From: Actinomycetes bacterium
Lineage (GTDB): Bacteria > Actinomycetota > Actinomycetes > Mycobacteriales > Micromonosporaceae
Direction: 5' to 3'
Assembly (NCBI GenBank): GCA_023437285.1
Contig: JAEZGP010000297.1
Coordinates: 1 to 15,250, forward strand
DNA length: 15,250 nucleotides
The notes under the pieces were generated by a model that saw nothing but the letters and a program-made list of their open reading frames with translations, had not been told where the DNA came from and made no database searches. The position numbers were made by a program, and so were the translations under genes. Below, piece by piece: positions 7,876-14,942 of this stretch. Numbering within the stretch: the first letter of the stretch is position 1; every line of letters begins with the position of its first letter.

Positions 7876-8144
7876 GCCTGTACGAGGTGTTCGTGAGACC
7901 CCGCCGGGGCCTGGCGCACACGCACGTCGGCAGCCTGCACGCCGCCGACGCCACGTCCGCCCTGCGCTACGCGCGCGACCTCTACACCCGCCGCGAGGAG
8001 GGCGTGTCCATCTGGGTGGTGCCGGCCGACGCGCTCACCGCGTCGAGCCCCGACGAGCGCGACGCGTTCTTCGACCCGGCCGCCGACAAGGTCTACCGGC
8101 ACCCGACGTTCTACGCCGTACCCGAGGGGGCGCCAGGGATATGA
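7872..8144 (+). CDS. paaB: 1,2-phenylacetyl-CoA epoxidase subunit PaaB
   Basis: A small structural subunit that bridges PaaA-PaaC heterodimers into the larger epoxidase complex. It has 90 aa (family about 95). The N-terminus [40 protein letters not shown] and the later [10 protein letters not shown] are characteristic of PaaB. ATG 7872 overlaps the paaA stop as ATGA, and its own stop overlaps the paaC start in the same way, so the subunits are translationally coupled and probably made in equal amounts. PaaB has no catalytic residues. Its identity rests on sequence pattern plus position between paaA and paaC. Confidence 0.94.
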   Translation: MSLYEVFVRPRRGLAHTHVGSLHAADATSALRYARDLYTRREEGVSIWVVPADALTASSPDERDAFFDPAADKVYRHPTFYAVPEGAPGI

Positions 8145-8824
8145 CGCCGCTGCCCATCGCCGACGACGCGCTCATCGCCGCCCAGCGGCTGCTCGCCTGG
8201 GTCAGCCGCGCGCCGACGATGGAGGAGGACGTCGCCCTGGCCAACATCGCCCTCGACCAGCTCGGCGTCGCCCGCGCGCTGCTGGCGTCGCTCGGCGACG
8301 AGGACGAGCTGGCGTTTCGCCGCGAGGCCCACGAGTTCCGCAACTGCCTGCTCGTCGAGCTGCCCGATGACCCGGGCGGCGGCGTGTGGGGCGACTTCGG
8401 CCTGCTCACCGCGAAACTGCTGTTCGTCGCGGCGTACCAGAAGCTGTTGTACGACCGGCTCGCGGCCAGCGGGCCGGGAGTGCTCGGCGAGGTTGCGGCG
8501 AAGGCCCGCAAGGAGTCCGCCTACCACCTCGACCACGCCACCCAGTGGACGCTGCGGCTCGGCGACGGCACGGCCGAGTCGCACGCGCGCGTCCAGGACG
8601 CCGTGACCGCCCTGTGGCCCTACACGCACGAGCTGACCGGGTTCGTCGACCGCGCCGACTGGCTCGCCGTCGTGGAACCCGTGCTGGCCAAGGCGACCCT
8701 CGAACGGCCCGCCGACGGGTGGGCGCCGGCGGGCGGCCGGGACGGCCGGCACACCGAGCACCTGTCCTACCTGCTGGCCGAGATGCAGTCGACGCACCGG
8801 GCCCACCCGGGGGCGACGTGGTGA
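8141..8824 (+). CDS. paaC: 1,2-phenylacetyl-CoA epoxidase, structural subunit PaaC
   Basis: The ferritin-like partner of PaaA. It stabilises the catalytic subunit but carries no functional iron centre itself. It has 227 aa, slightly shorter than E. coli PaaC (~248). Recognisable stretches are MEEDVALANIALDQLGVARALL (residues about 28-49), LLTAKLLFVAAYQKLLYDRL and ARKESAYHLDHATQWTLRLGDG (about 120-143). The start ATG overlaps the paaB stop (ATGA) and the stop overlaps the paaD start (GTGA). There are no signs of degradation. It is the third gene of the paaABCDE operon. Confidence 0.94.
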   Translation: MTPLPIADDALIAAQRLLAWVSRAPTMEEDVALANIALDQLGVARALLASLGDEDELAFRREAHEFRNCLLVELPDDPGGGVWGDFGLLTAKLLFVAAYQKLLYDRLAASGPGVLGEVAAKARKESAYHLDHATQWTLRLGDGTAESHARVQDAVTALWPYTHELTGFVDRADWLAVVEPVLAKATLERPADGWAPAGGRDGRHTEHLSYLLAEMQSTHRAHPGATW

Positions 8825-9333
8825 GCACCCTCGCCTCGGTCCGCGCGGCCCTCGACTCGGTCGTCGACCCGGAGCTGCCCGCGCTCACCATCGCCGACCT
8901 GGGCATCCTGCGTGACGTGGCGATCGTCGACGGGCACGTCGAGGTGACCATCACGCCGACGTACGTGGCGTGCCCGGCGCTCGCGACGATCACCGAGGAC
9001 ATCCGGGCGGCGCTGTCCGCGCTGGGTCACCCCGATGCCCTGGTACGCACGAGACTGTCGCCGCCGTGGACGACCGACTGGATCACGGCCGCGGGCCGCG
9101 CCAAACTGCGCGCGTCGGGCATCGCACCGCCGCCCCGATCACTGCCGATCTTGGGGGGAAACCCCACTCATAGGTCGGGTTTGCCCCCAAGATCCGATGA
9201 GGACGTGGTGAACTGTCCGCAGTGCGGGTCCGGGCGGACCAGCGAGGTGTCGCGGTTCGGCGCGACCGCCTGTCAGGCGCTGTGGCGGTGCGAGGAGTGC
9301 CGGGAGCCGTTCACGCATGTCAAGCCGCACTGA
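8821..9333 (+). CDS. paaD: PaaD, Fe-S assembly factor for phenylacetyl-CoA epoxidase (linker carries a palindromic insert)
   Basis: A 170-aa protein required for epoxidase function, thought to mature or repair the Fe-S cluster of the PaaE reductase. Residues 1-75 form the MIP18/DUF59 (SufT-like) domain, with VVDPELPALTIADLGILRDV and the conserved Cys in PTYVACPA (C51). The LSPPWTTDWITAAGRAKL segment follows. The C-terminal zinc-ribbon-like domain has C132, C135 (CPQC), C151, C157 and C160 (CEEC) and RFGATACQALWRCEECREPF. The linker between them (residues 106-130) is unlike the rest and is largely encoded by a 48-bp palindrome (9147-9194, residues 109-125). It looks longer than I expect for the family. 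GTG 8821 overlaps the paaC stop (GTGA). The stop lies 17 nt inside paaE. Confidence 0.93.
   Translation: MSTLASVRAALDSVVDPELPALTIADLGILRDVAIVDGHVEVTITPTYVACPALATITEDIRAALSALGHPDALVRTRLSPPWTTDWITAAGRAKLRASGIAPPPRSLPILGGNPTHRSGLPPRSDEDVVNCPQCGSGRTSEVSRFGATACQALWRCEECREPFTHVKPH
9147..9194. repeat. 48-bp palindromic element inside paaD coding sequence
   Basis: Arms 9147-9164 and 9177-9194 pair at 17 of 18 positions (the one mismatch is G9158/G9183), with a 12-nt loop (9165-9176). The ends are GATCTTGGGGG and CCCCCAAGATC. The paired unit is 48 bp (16 codons), so it keeps the frame and encodes most of the PaaD interdomain linker (residues 109-125). It looks like a small mobile or REP/RPE-like palindrome, or a strong intra-operon RNA hairpin. 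There is no T-run, so it is not an obvious terminator. Confidence 0.75.
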
Positions 9334-10414
9334 GCCGGGGGCCGCCACGGCGCGCGGCACGTTCCACGCGTTGCCCGTCGTCGGCATCACGCGGCTGACC
9401 GACGACGCGGTCGCCGTCACCCTGCGCGTGCCGGACGAACTACGCGGGTTCTACGCGTTCGAGGCCGGCCAGCACGTGACCGTGCGCGCGCGGGTCGGCG
9501 GCGGCGAGGAGCGCCGGTCGTACTCGCTGTGCTCGACGCCCGCCGAGCTGGCCGACGGCGCCCTGCGGATCGGCGTGAAGCTGCTGCCGGGCGGCGTGGT
9601 GAGCGGGCACATCGCCGGCCTGCGACCCGGCGACCCGCTGGAGCTCTCGGCTGCCGCCGGGCACTTCACCACGGCCGTCGACGCGGGACGGGCACGGCAC
9701 TACGGCGCGATCGTCGCCGGCTCCGGCATCACCCCCGTGCTCTCGATCGTCACCGACGCCCTCCACCGCGAGCCGGCGAGCCGGGCCAGCGTCGTGTTCG
9801 GCAACCGGGCGGCCGCGACCGTCATGTTAGCCGACGAGCTCGCCGCCCTCAAGGACCGCTGGCCGGCCCGCGTCGCGCTGGTCCACGTGCTGTCCCGGGA
9901 GCGGGGCGCCGGCGAGCTGTTCCACGGCCGCCTCGACGCCGGCCGCATCCGCGCCCTGCTCAACGCCCCCGCTCTGGGCCTGTCCACCGTGGACGAATGG
10001 TTCCTGTGCGGCCCGTACGGCATGGTGCTCGACGCCCGCGGCGTCCTCGCCGAACGTGGCGTACCCGACGAGGCGATCCGCGCCGAGCTGTTCCATGTCG
10101 ACGAGACGCTGACCGCCCCGGCGCCCGAAACGGCGGCGGGCACGACGTTGACGCTGCTGCTGGACGGTCGCGAGTCGACCGTGACCATGCGGCCCGGCGA
10201 GCGCGTCCTGGACGCCGCGCTGCGCGTACGCGGCGAACTGCCGTACTCCTGCCGGGGCGGGGTGTGCGCCACCTGCCGGGCCCGCGTCACCGACGGCAGG
10301 GTCACCATGGCCCGCGACTACGCCCTACGCCCCGCCGAGGTGGCCGCCGGCTACGTCCTCACCTGCCAGTCGTCTCCCTTGACCGACCACCTCACGGTCG
10401 ACTACGACGCGTGA
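9317..10414 (+). CDS. paaE: 1,2-phenylacetyl-CoA epoxidase reductase PaaE
   Basis: Electron-transfer subunit that passes electrons from NADPH through FAD and a [2Fe-2S] cluster to the PaaA di-iron site. It has 365 aa (family about 355). The FAD domain starts near residue 15, with the flavin motif RRSYSLCS. The NAD(P) domain contains GSGITPVLSI (about 136-145) and FLCGPYGMV. The C-terminal plant-type ferredoxin domain holds the cluster ligands C312, C317, C320 and C350 (CX4CX2CX29C). All redox motifs are intact. ATG 9317 lies 17 nt inside the end of paaD, with GGAG at a rather long distance upstream, which suggests translational coupling. It is the last gene of the operon. No strong terminator follows; the next gene starts 42 bp after the stop. 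Confidence 0.94.
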   Translation: MSSRTEPGAATARGTFHALPVVGITRLTDDAVAVTLRVPDELRGFYAFEAGQHVTVRARVGGGEERRSYSLCSTPAELADGALRIGVKLLPGGVVSGHIAGLRPGDPLELSAAAGHFTTAVDAGRARHYGAIVAGSGITPVLSIVTDALHREPASRASVVFGNRAAATVMLADELAALKDRWPARVALVHVLSRERGAGELFHGRLDAGRIRALLNAPALGLSTVDEWFLCGPYGMVLDARGVLAERGVPDEAIRAELFHVDETLTAPAPETAAGTTLTLLLDGRESTVTMRPGERVLDAALRVRGELPYSCRGGVCATCRARVTDGRVTMARDYALRPAEVAAGYVLTCQSSPLTDHLTVDYDA

Positions 10415-10419
10415 TCGGA

Positions 10420-10437
10420 GATGACTCGTTGGTCATC
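10420..10437. promoter_or_regulatory. Small inverted repeat before the DUF488 gene
   Basis: GATGAC (10420-10425) and GTCATC (10432-10437) are exact reverse complements around a 6-nt loop, in the 41 bp between paaE and the DUF488 gene. It could be an operator or a weak hairpin. Its short length means chance cannot be excluded. Confidence 0.25.
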
Positions 10438-10455
10438 ATGTGGAAGGGTGGTCAG

Positions 10456-10917
10456 ATGACGACGATGAGCGTTACGCCCCGGACAAACATCGTCGGGGCG
10501 GGCTATGAAGGCCGCGATATCGCCACCTTTGTCCAGGATCTCGTGCGCTCCGGTGTTTCGCTGCTGGTCGATGTCCGGCTGACACCGATTTCCCGCAAGC
10601 CTGGGTTCAGCAAGAACGCGTTGCGCCAGGCGCTGAGCGAGTCGGGCATCGCCTATGAGCACCGGCCCGCATTGGGGAACCCGAAGGACAACAGGGCCGG
10701 CTTCGCCGGCTCGGCGCAGGAACTGGAGCACGCCCGGGCCGTCTACTCGGTCCGGCTCCGGGACGCCAGGGCACAGGAGGCGCTCGCCGACCTGGCCGAC
10801 GCGGCGGCACGGGAGCGCGTCGCGGTGCTGTGTTTCGAGGCCGACCAGCGCCGCTGCCACCGTGACCTGGTGCTCGACGCGGTCAGCGTTTGGGGTAGTA
10901 CACGCCCAGAACGCTGA
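10456..10917 (+). CDS. DUF488 family protein
   Basis: A 153-aa soluble protein of the DUF488 family, whose biochemical function is not established. Family landmarks are NIVGAGYEGRDIATFVQDL (residues 11-29), LVDVRLTPISRKPGFSKNAL (37-56), GIAYEHRPALGNP (64-76) and the C-terminal VAVLCFEADQRRCHRDLV (122-139), with conserved C126, C134 and H135. The Asp-Arg and Cys-His-Arg clusters suggest an active site. ATG 10456 is chosen because GGAAGG lies 8 nt upstream (10442-10447); an in-frame ATG at 10438 lacks one. GC is lower than in paa (62% by hand count at 10561-10620). Its last 35 nt overlap, tail to tail, the 278-aa gene on the other strand, and the two probably form a module. It is not an obvious part of the paa operon. 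Confidence 0.85.
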   Translation: MTTMSVTPRTNIVGAGYEGRDIATFVQDLVRSGVSLLVDVRLTPISRKPGFSKNALRQALSESGIAYEHRPALGNPKDNRAGFAGSAQELEHARAVYSVRLRDARAQEALADLADAAARERVAVLCFEADQRRCHRDLVLDAVSVWGSTRPER

Positions 10918-11719
10918 ACACGTGCACGCGCTTGGCCTGATTGCCGACGAAGAAGGCCGTGGCCCGGTCCGGCCCGCACATCGCGCCGAGGAAGCGGTCG
11001 GTGAGGTGCTGGCGGGCCTCCGTATCCGGCAGGTGGGATAGGCGACGCTGGAGTGCGACGAACTCCCAGTCGATAAGGCCCTGCTCGTGTCCCTTGCACC
11101 CCGGCTCGTGACACACGTAGCGGTACCAGGCTTTGAAGCGGGGCGCCTCCAGCGGTGTCCGATCGCGCTCGTCGAACAGGTCGAGCTGTTGAACGTAGCG
11201 GTCGATCTTGTTTTGCTCGCTCGGCGTCCACCCTGGGTGGCGCTCTATGCGTAGACCGGTGATCTCCTTTGGCCTGACCAGAGCCAGGGACTTGGCGTCC
11301 GGTCGGACGCGGGCGGCCGCGTTGAGGCGGCACATCGACTCCTCGACGTACTGATCAAGCCACTCGCGGCGTCGTCGCCAGGGTTCCAGGTGGTCCAGGC
11401 GCAGCAGGGTGTTGAGGCGTGGTCGCCAGCTTTCGCGTCGCTGATCCTGGCTCGCCGGAGCCGCGTCCACGGAGATCATGTCGTACTTGCGGAACTTGTC
11501 ATCGGACGTCAGGTCACGATGATTGATCGGGTACAGCCGGATCCAGCCAGGATGAAGAAGATCGGTACGGAACCCGGCTACGCATACCGTCTCTCCGTAT
11601 TTCTCGGAAGGGAGGGGTGCCGCCTTCACCGTCACGAGGATGTTAAGCCGTTGGACGGCACTGCCGGGTTTCGGTTCGGGATCTCCATCGCCAGATCCGA
11701 AGAGCGAGAGCTGTACCAT
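10883..11719 (-). CDS. Unrecognised 278-aa protein with Cys/His (zinc-binding?) motif, partner of DUF488 gene
   Basis: I do not recognise the family with certainty. The N-terminal part (residues about 24-90) reads as a compact beta-rich domain: LNILVTVKAAPLPSEKYGETV, then GWIRLYPINHRDL and KFRKYDMISVD. The middle is rich in Arg and Trp. A cluster YVCHEPGCKGHEQGLIDWEF (202-221) has Cx4Cx2H spacing (C203, C208, H211), suggesting metal binding, and the protein ends FSVLGVYYPKR. There is no signal peptide or membrane segment. Start ATG 11719 has GGGGGAT directly upstream. GC is clearly lower than in the surrounding genes (57% by hand count at 11161-11220), matching acquired DNA. It converges on and overlaps the DUF488 gene by 35 nt. 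The pairing and composition hint at an accessory nucleic-acid or defence function; this is inference only. Confidence 0.75.
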   Translation of the reverse strand: MVQLSLFGSGDGDPEPKPGSAVQRLNILVTVKAAPLPSEKYGETVCVAGFRTDLLHPGWIRLYPINHRDLTSDDKFRKYDMISVDAAPASQDQRRESWRPRLNTLLRLDHLEPWRRRREWLDQYVEESMCRLNAAARVRPDAKSLALVRPKEITGLRIERHPGWTPSEQNKIDRYVQQLDLFDERDRTPLEAPRFKAWYRYVCHEPGCKGHEQGLIDWEFVALQRRLSHLPDTEARQHLTDRFLGAMCGPDRATAFFVGNQAKRVHVFSVLGVYYPKR

Positions 11720-11875
11720 GATCCCCCACGCATTGAGTTCGCACGACTACAGGTGGTTAAGACCATGGCATAGTGGGCGCCCGTTGGCCACCGTCTGTCC
11801 ATATTCGACGGGAGCCACCCGGACCTAGGCGATTCGTCAAAGATCATGAGCGGCCCGGGGTGGCGAGCGGGGAAC

Positions 11876-11903
11876 CCATCCGGGCGGGTACGGGTGCCGA
11901 ATA
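11876..11903 (+). promoter_or_regulatory. SigK-type ECF promoter upstream of the sigma factor gene
   Basis: CCATCC (11876-11881), a 15-bp spacer and CCGAATA (11897-11903) closely match the -35 and -10 reported for Mycobacterium tuberculosis SigK targets (CCATCC and CCGAAT; recalled, not looked up). The site lies 35 bp before the GTG start, leaving room for a short leader with an SD. It implies that the sigma factor transcribes its own operon. The rest of 11720-11938 shows nothing else I can support. Confidence 0.7.
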
Positions 11904-11938
11904 CGGTGTGGTGAAGCGGCGTGGAGGGGGCGTGAGCG

Positions 11939-12532
11939 GTGAGACCCAGCGGTGAACCGGCCGAGCGGGCCGGGACGGCACCCGGGGCCGATGTCGGCCC
12001 CGAGGAGCTGCTCGCGCTCGTCGCGCGGGGGGACGAACGCGCCTTCGGCGCGCTGTACGACCTTTTCGCCCCCAAGGTGTACGGCGTCGCCCGCCGGGTG
12101 GTGCGCGATCCGGCGCAGGCCGAGGAGGTGGCGCAGGAGGTCCTTGTCGAGGTGTGGCGCACGGCCGGGCGGTTCGACGCCGGCAAGGGGTCGGCCTCGG
12201 CGTGGGTCCTGACGATCGCGCACCGGCGGGCCGTCGACCGGGTGCGGACGGTGCAGGCCGGGACGGACCGGGAGCGCCGGGTCGCGACCGTCGAGACCCC
12301 CTACGACGAGGTCGTCGAGACGGTCACCGCCCGCTTGGAGGGCCAGCAGGTCCGCCGCTGCCTCAAGGGGCTCACCGAGTTGCAGCGCGAGGCGATCACC
12401 CTGGCGTACTACGGCGGGCACACCTACCGCGAGGTCGCCGAGCTGCTCGGCAGTGCCCTGCCGACCATCAAGACGCGGATGCGCGACGGCCTGATCCGGC
12501 TGCGTGACTGCCTGGGGGTGACGGTCGGATGA
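11939..12532 (+). CDS. sigK: ECF RNA polymerase sigma factor, SigK-like
   Basis: A 197-aa group 4 (ECF) sigma factor. Sigma region 2 covers about residues 22-100: ELLALVARGDERAFGALYDLFAPKVYGVARRVV, then DPAQAEEVAQEVLVEVWR for core binding and -10 recognition. Region 4 covers about 135-190: LTELQREAITLAYYGGHTYREVAELL, then LPTIKTRMRDGLIRL for the -35. The next gene, overlapping as ATGA, encodes an RskA-type anti-sigma, which defines the SigK/ECF19-like arrangement. In mycobacteria SigK-RskA drives secreted antigens (MPT70/83) in response to redox cues. GTG 11939 follows a purine-rich SD (11923-11930). A promoter resembling the SigK consensus lies at 11876-11903, suggesting positive autoregulation. 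The ECF call is certain; the SigK subgroup is likely from partner and promoter. Confidence 0.92.
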   Translation: MRPSGEPAERAGTAPGADVGPEELLALVARGDERAFGALYDLFAPKVYGVARRVVRDPAQAEEVAQEVLVEVWRTAGRFDAGKGSASAWVLTIAHRRAVDRVRTVQAGTDRERRVATVETPYDEVVETVTARLEGQQVRRCLKGLTELQREAITLAYYGGHTYREVAELLGSALPTIKTRMRDGLIRLRDCLGVTVG

Positions 12533-13263
12533 ACGTCGACATCCACACCCTCTCCGGGGCGTACGTCCTCGATGCCCTTGACGACGTTGAGCGGGCCGCG
12601 TTCGCCCGGCACGTGCGCGACTGCGCCGCGTGCGCGACCGAGGTGGCGGAGCTGCGCGAAACGGTCGCCCGGATGGCCGACACGACCGTGCAGGCCCCGC
12701 CGCCGCGGCTGCGCGAGCGTGTCCTGGCCGAGATCGCCCGGACCCGTCAGGCCCGGGGCAACGGCGCCGAGGACGCCTCGTCGGCCCGGCGGTGGCGCCG
12801 CTGGGCGGCCTTCGTGAGCGCCGCGGTGGTCGTCGCGCTGGCCGCGGCGACGGCCTCGTGGGTGGTTTCCGACCAACGGGTACGCGACGAACGCGCGCGC
12901 GCAGACCAGCTCGCCGCCGGACAGGCGGAGATGAACAGCGTGCTCACGGCGGCCGACCTGCAGGTACGGACGGTGACCGTGGCGGGCGGGCGGGTGACCC
13001 TGGCCGAGTCGGTGAGCCGGTCGGCGGCGGTCGTCGTCATGTCTGACCTGCCGGCGCCGCCCGACGGCCGGGTCTACCAGTTGTGGCTGATGCGCGGCCA
13101 GTCCCAGGCGATCTCCGCCGCCGTGATGGAACCCGGGCAGAACGCCGGGATGGCCCTGGTGTCGCAGCTGGGCGACGCGGACACGGTAGGCGTGACGGTG
13201 GAGCCGGTGGGCGGCTCGGCCGGGCCCACGTCACCCGCCCTGGTGACAATCCCGTTGGCGTGA
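12529..13263 (+). CDS. rskA: RskA-type anti-sigma factor (membrane, zinc anti-sigma domain)
   Basis: A 244-aa single-pass membrane protein that binds and inhibits the sigma factor encoded just upstream. The cytoplasmic N-terminal zinc anti-sigma domain (residues 1-80) has the HxxxCxxC motif HVRDCAAC (H28, C32, C35), preceded by SGAYVLDALDDVERAAF. A transmembrane helix spans about 92-113. The extracytoplasmic RskA domain (115-244) contains VVVMSDLPAPPDGRVYQLWLM and ends VTIPLA, both typical of RskA. In mycobacteria release occurs through regulated proteolysis of RskA. ATG 12529 overlaps the sigma gene stop (ATGA), so inhibitor and sigma are co-translated. All zinc-motif residues are intact. 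Confidence 0.92.
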   Translation: MNVDIHTLSGAYVLDALDDVERAAFARHVRDCAACATEVAELRETVARMADTTVQAPPPRLRERVLAEIARTRQARGNGAEDASSARRWRRWAAFVSAAVVVALAAATASWVVSDQRVRDERARADQLAAGQAEMNSVLTAADLQVRTVTVAGGRVTLAESVSRSAAVVVMSDLPAPPDGRVYQLWLMRGQSQAISAAVMEPGQNAGMALVSQLGDADTVGVTVEPVGGSAGPTSPALVTIPLA

Positions 13264-13301
13264 GGTGGCGTTGAGCGCGGCGAGATGGTGAACTTGTCGC
13301 C

Positions 13302-13976
13302 GTGGCAGCCGTCGAGATCACCGAGCCGGACGACCTCGAAACCGAAGGTCCGTCCCGCTCACGCGTACTGGCCACGATCGGGGCCGTCCTGGTCGCGCTC
13401 GCCATCGGCGGGGTCGCGTTGTGGTGGTGGCTGGTGCGTCCCCCGTACGGGCCCGACGCGATGGCGCCGAAGGCCGTCGTCGAGGTCGTCACCGCGCAGA
13501 CGGAGCGGGCCGCCCTGAACCGGCTCGGCGGGCCGGCGGCCGAGGCGGTGTTCCTCGACGCGGTGCCCGGCCGGCAGATGCTCGTCGGCCAGGTGACGTG
13601 GACGGTACCGAAGGGCGCCTCCGATGACGGCCGGCTGGCCATCCTCGTGGTGCACAAGCCGACGAACTCGGTGGCGCCGACGGTGTTCGGCGTGGGGCCT
13701 GAGCCCGACCAGGTCACGTCCGGCTGGGACAACACGCTCAACGAGGCTAAGCAGGACTACGACTGGCTGTCGGCGGTCAACATGGGACAGGCCGAGGGCC
13801 GACTGCACGCCCCCGGCGACGCGCTGCTCACCCGGCCCGACACGCCCGGGCCCATCACGTTCGTCGCCCAGCTGCGTCCCGACGTCATGCAGATGACCGA
13901 GGACGACTTCCTCGTCGCCCTGGTCTTCATCGGCCCCCGCGGCCAGCTCTACTGGGCCGAGCGGCTGCTCGGCTGA
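13302..13976 (+). CDS. Single-pass membrane protein of unknown function
   Basis: A 224-aa protein I cannot assign. A short acidic cytoplasmic N-tail (residues 1-18) is followed by one transmembrane helix (about 22-45, ending in GVALWWWLV) and an extracytoplasmic domain of about 175 aa. That domain has a beta-rich look, including GRQMLVGQVTWTVPKG, LAILVVHKPTNSV, ITFVAQLRPDVMQM and FLVALVFIGPRGQLYW. No catalytic motif or cysteine is visible. GTG 13302 is the only start near the hydrophobic segment and no SD precedes it. It lies 38 bp after rskA on the same strand, so it may be co-transcribed and could be a target of the sigma factor. Its 3' end overlaps the convergent aldo/keto reductase gene by 28 nt. 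Confidence 0.75.
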   Translation: MAAVEITEPDDLETEGPSRSRVLATIGAVLVALAIGGVALWWWLVRPPYGPDAMAPKAVVEVVTAQTERAALNRLGGPAAEAVFLDAVPGRQMLVGQVTWTVPKGASDDGRLAILVVHKPTNSVAPTVFGVGPEPDQVTSGWDNTLNEAKQDYDWLSAVNMGQAEGRLHAPGDALLTRPDTPGPITFVAQLRPDVMQMTEDDFLVALVFIGPRGQLYWAERLLG

Positions 13977-14932
13977 AGCACCTCGCGCAGGGCGGCCAGG
14001 TCGTCGGGCGTGGGCAGCCAGGACCCGGCGGCCGCGTTGGCCCGCACCTGGTCGGCCGACGTGGCGCCGGCGATGACCGAGGACACGCCCGGCTGCCCGA
14101 GCAGGCCACCGATGGCGACGCTGAGCAGCGGTACGCCGCGCTGTTGGGCGTACGCCTCAAGATTTTCGATGAGGTCCCACGGCGCGGCGGCGAGTTGCGT
14201 GGCGCGGCCCTCCTCGGCCATCCGGCTGCCCGCCGGAGCCGCCTCGCCGCGCCGGTACTTGCCGGTGAGCAGGCCGTTGGCCAGCGGGAAGAAGGGCAGC
14301 AGGCCGACGCCGAAGTGCTCGGCGGCCGGCAGCACCTCGGCCTCGATGTCCCGGTTGAGCAGCGAGTACTCGTTCTGCGCGCTGACGAACGGGGTCAGGC
14401 GGGCGGTGCGGGCGGTCCACGCGGCGTCGGCGATCTGCCAGCCGGCGAAGTTGGAGCTGCCGAGGTAGCGCACCTTGCCCTCGGCGACCAGCTCGGTCAG
14501 CGCGGCGAGGGTCTCCTCGATCGGCGTGTCCGGGTCGGGGGTGTGCTGCTGGTAGAGGTCGAGGTAGTCGGTGCGCAGCCGGCGCAGCGACGCCTCGACG
14601 GCCCGTCGGATGTAGCGGCGACCGCCGAGGCCGCCGTGCTCGGCGCCGGGGAAGTTGCTGTAGTCGCGGTGGCCGAACTTCGTGGCGATGATCACATCGT
14701 CGCGCCGGCCGAGGGTTTCCAGGGCGCGGCCGAGCTGCTCCTCCGAGCTGCCGGGCGGGCCGCCATAGATGTCGGCGGTGTCGAACAGGGTAATGCCGGC
14801 GTCGATGGCCGCGGCGACCACCTCGGTGGCCCCGTCCTGGTCGAGCTTGCGGCCGAAGCGGTTGCAGCCGACGCCGACCGCGGAGACGACGAGTCCGGAC
14901 GCGCCGAGCCGGCGGTACGTGAGATCAGCCAT
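13949..14932 (-). CDS. Aldo/keto reductase
   Basis: An NADPH-dependent oxidoreductase of the AKR superfamily (327 aa, TIM barrel, cytoplasmic). The catalytic tetrad is visible: D51 and Y56 in LFDTADIYGG, K85 in IIATKFGH and H130 in LYQQHTPDPDTP. The pattern LRRLRTDYLDLYQQH followed by LVAEGKVRYLGSSNF and NEYSLLNRDIE is typical of the bacterial YhdN/Tas-like AKR groups. The cofactor region near the C-terminus (SSVIAGATSADQVRANAAA) is present. ATG 14932 (MADLTYRRLG) is chosen; an upstream in-frame ATG at 14959 would add nine non-conserved residues and overlap the preceding gene. It starts 10 bp after the stop of the partial gene at 14943, so the two are probably one operon. The substrate cannot be predicted. 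Its end overlaps the membrane-protein gene by 28 nt. Confidence 0.93.
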   Translation of the reverse strand: MADLTYRRLGASGLVVSAVGVGCNRFGRKLDQDGATEVVAAAIDAGITLFDTADIYGGPPGSSEEQLGRALETLGRRDDVIIATKFGHRDYSNFPGAEHGGLGGRRYIRRAVEASLRRLRTDYLDLYQQHTPDPDTPIEETLAALTELVAEGKVRYLGSSNFAGWQIADAAWTARTARLTPFVSAQNEYSLLNRDIEAEVLPAAEHFGVGLLPFFPLANGLLTGKYRRGEAAPAGSRMAEEGRATQLAAAPWDLIENLEAYAQQRGVPLLSVAIGGLLGQPGVSSVIAGATSADQVRANAAAGSWLPTPDDLAALREVLQPSSRSAQ

Positions 14933-14942
14933 GACCTCGACC

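Noticed and set aside
6958..10414. A tropone or other natural-product cluster around the paa genes
   Set aside because: No polyketide, thioesterase, oxidoreductase-tailoring or resistance genes are nearby, so ordinary phenylacetate degradation is the simpler reading.
9529..10455. Extension of the DUF488 frame far upstream through paaE
   Set aside because: The open frame is a shadow of paaE until about 10438. DUF488 similarity begins after the SD-preceded ATG at 10456.
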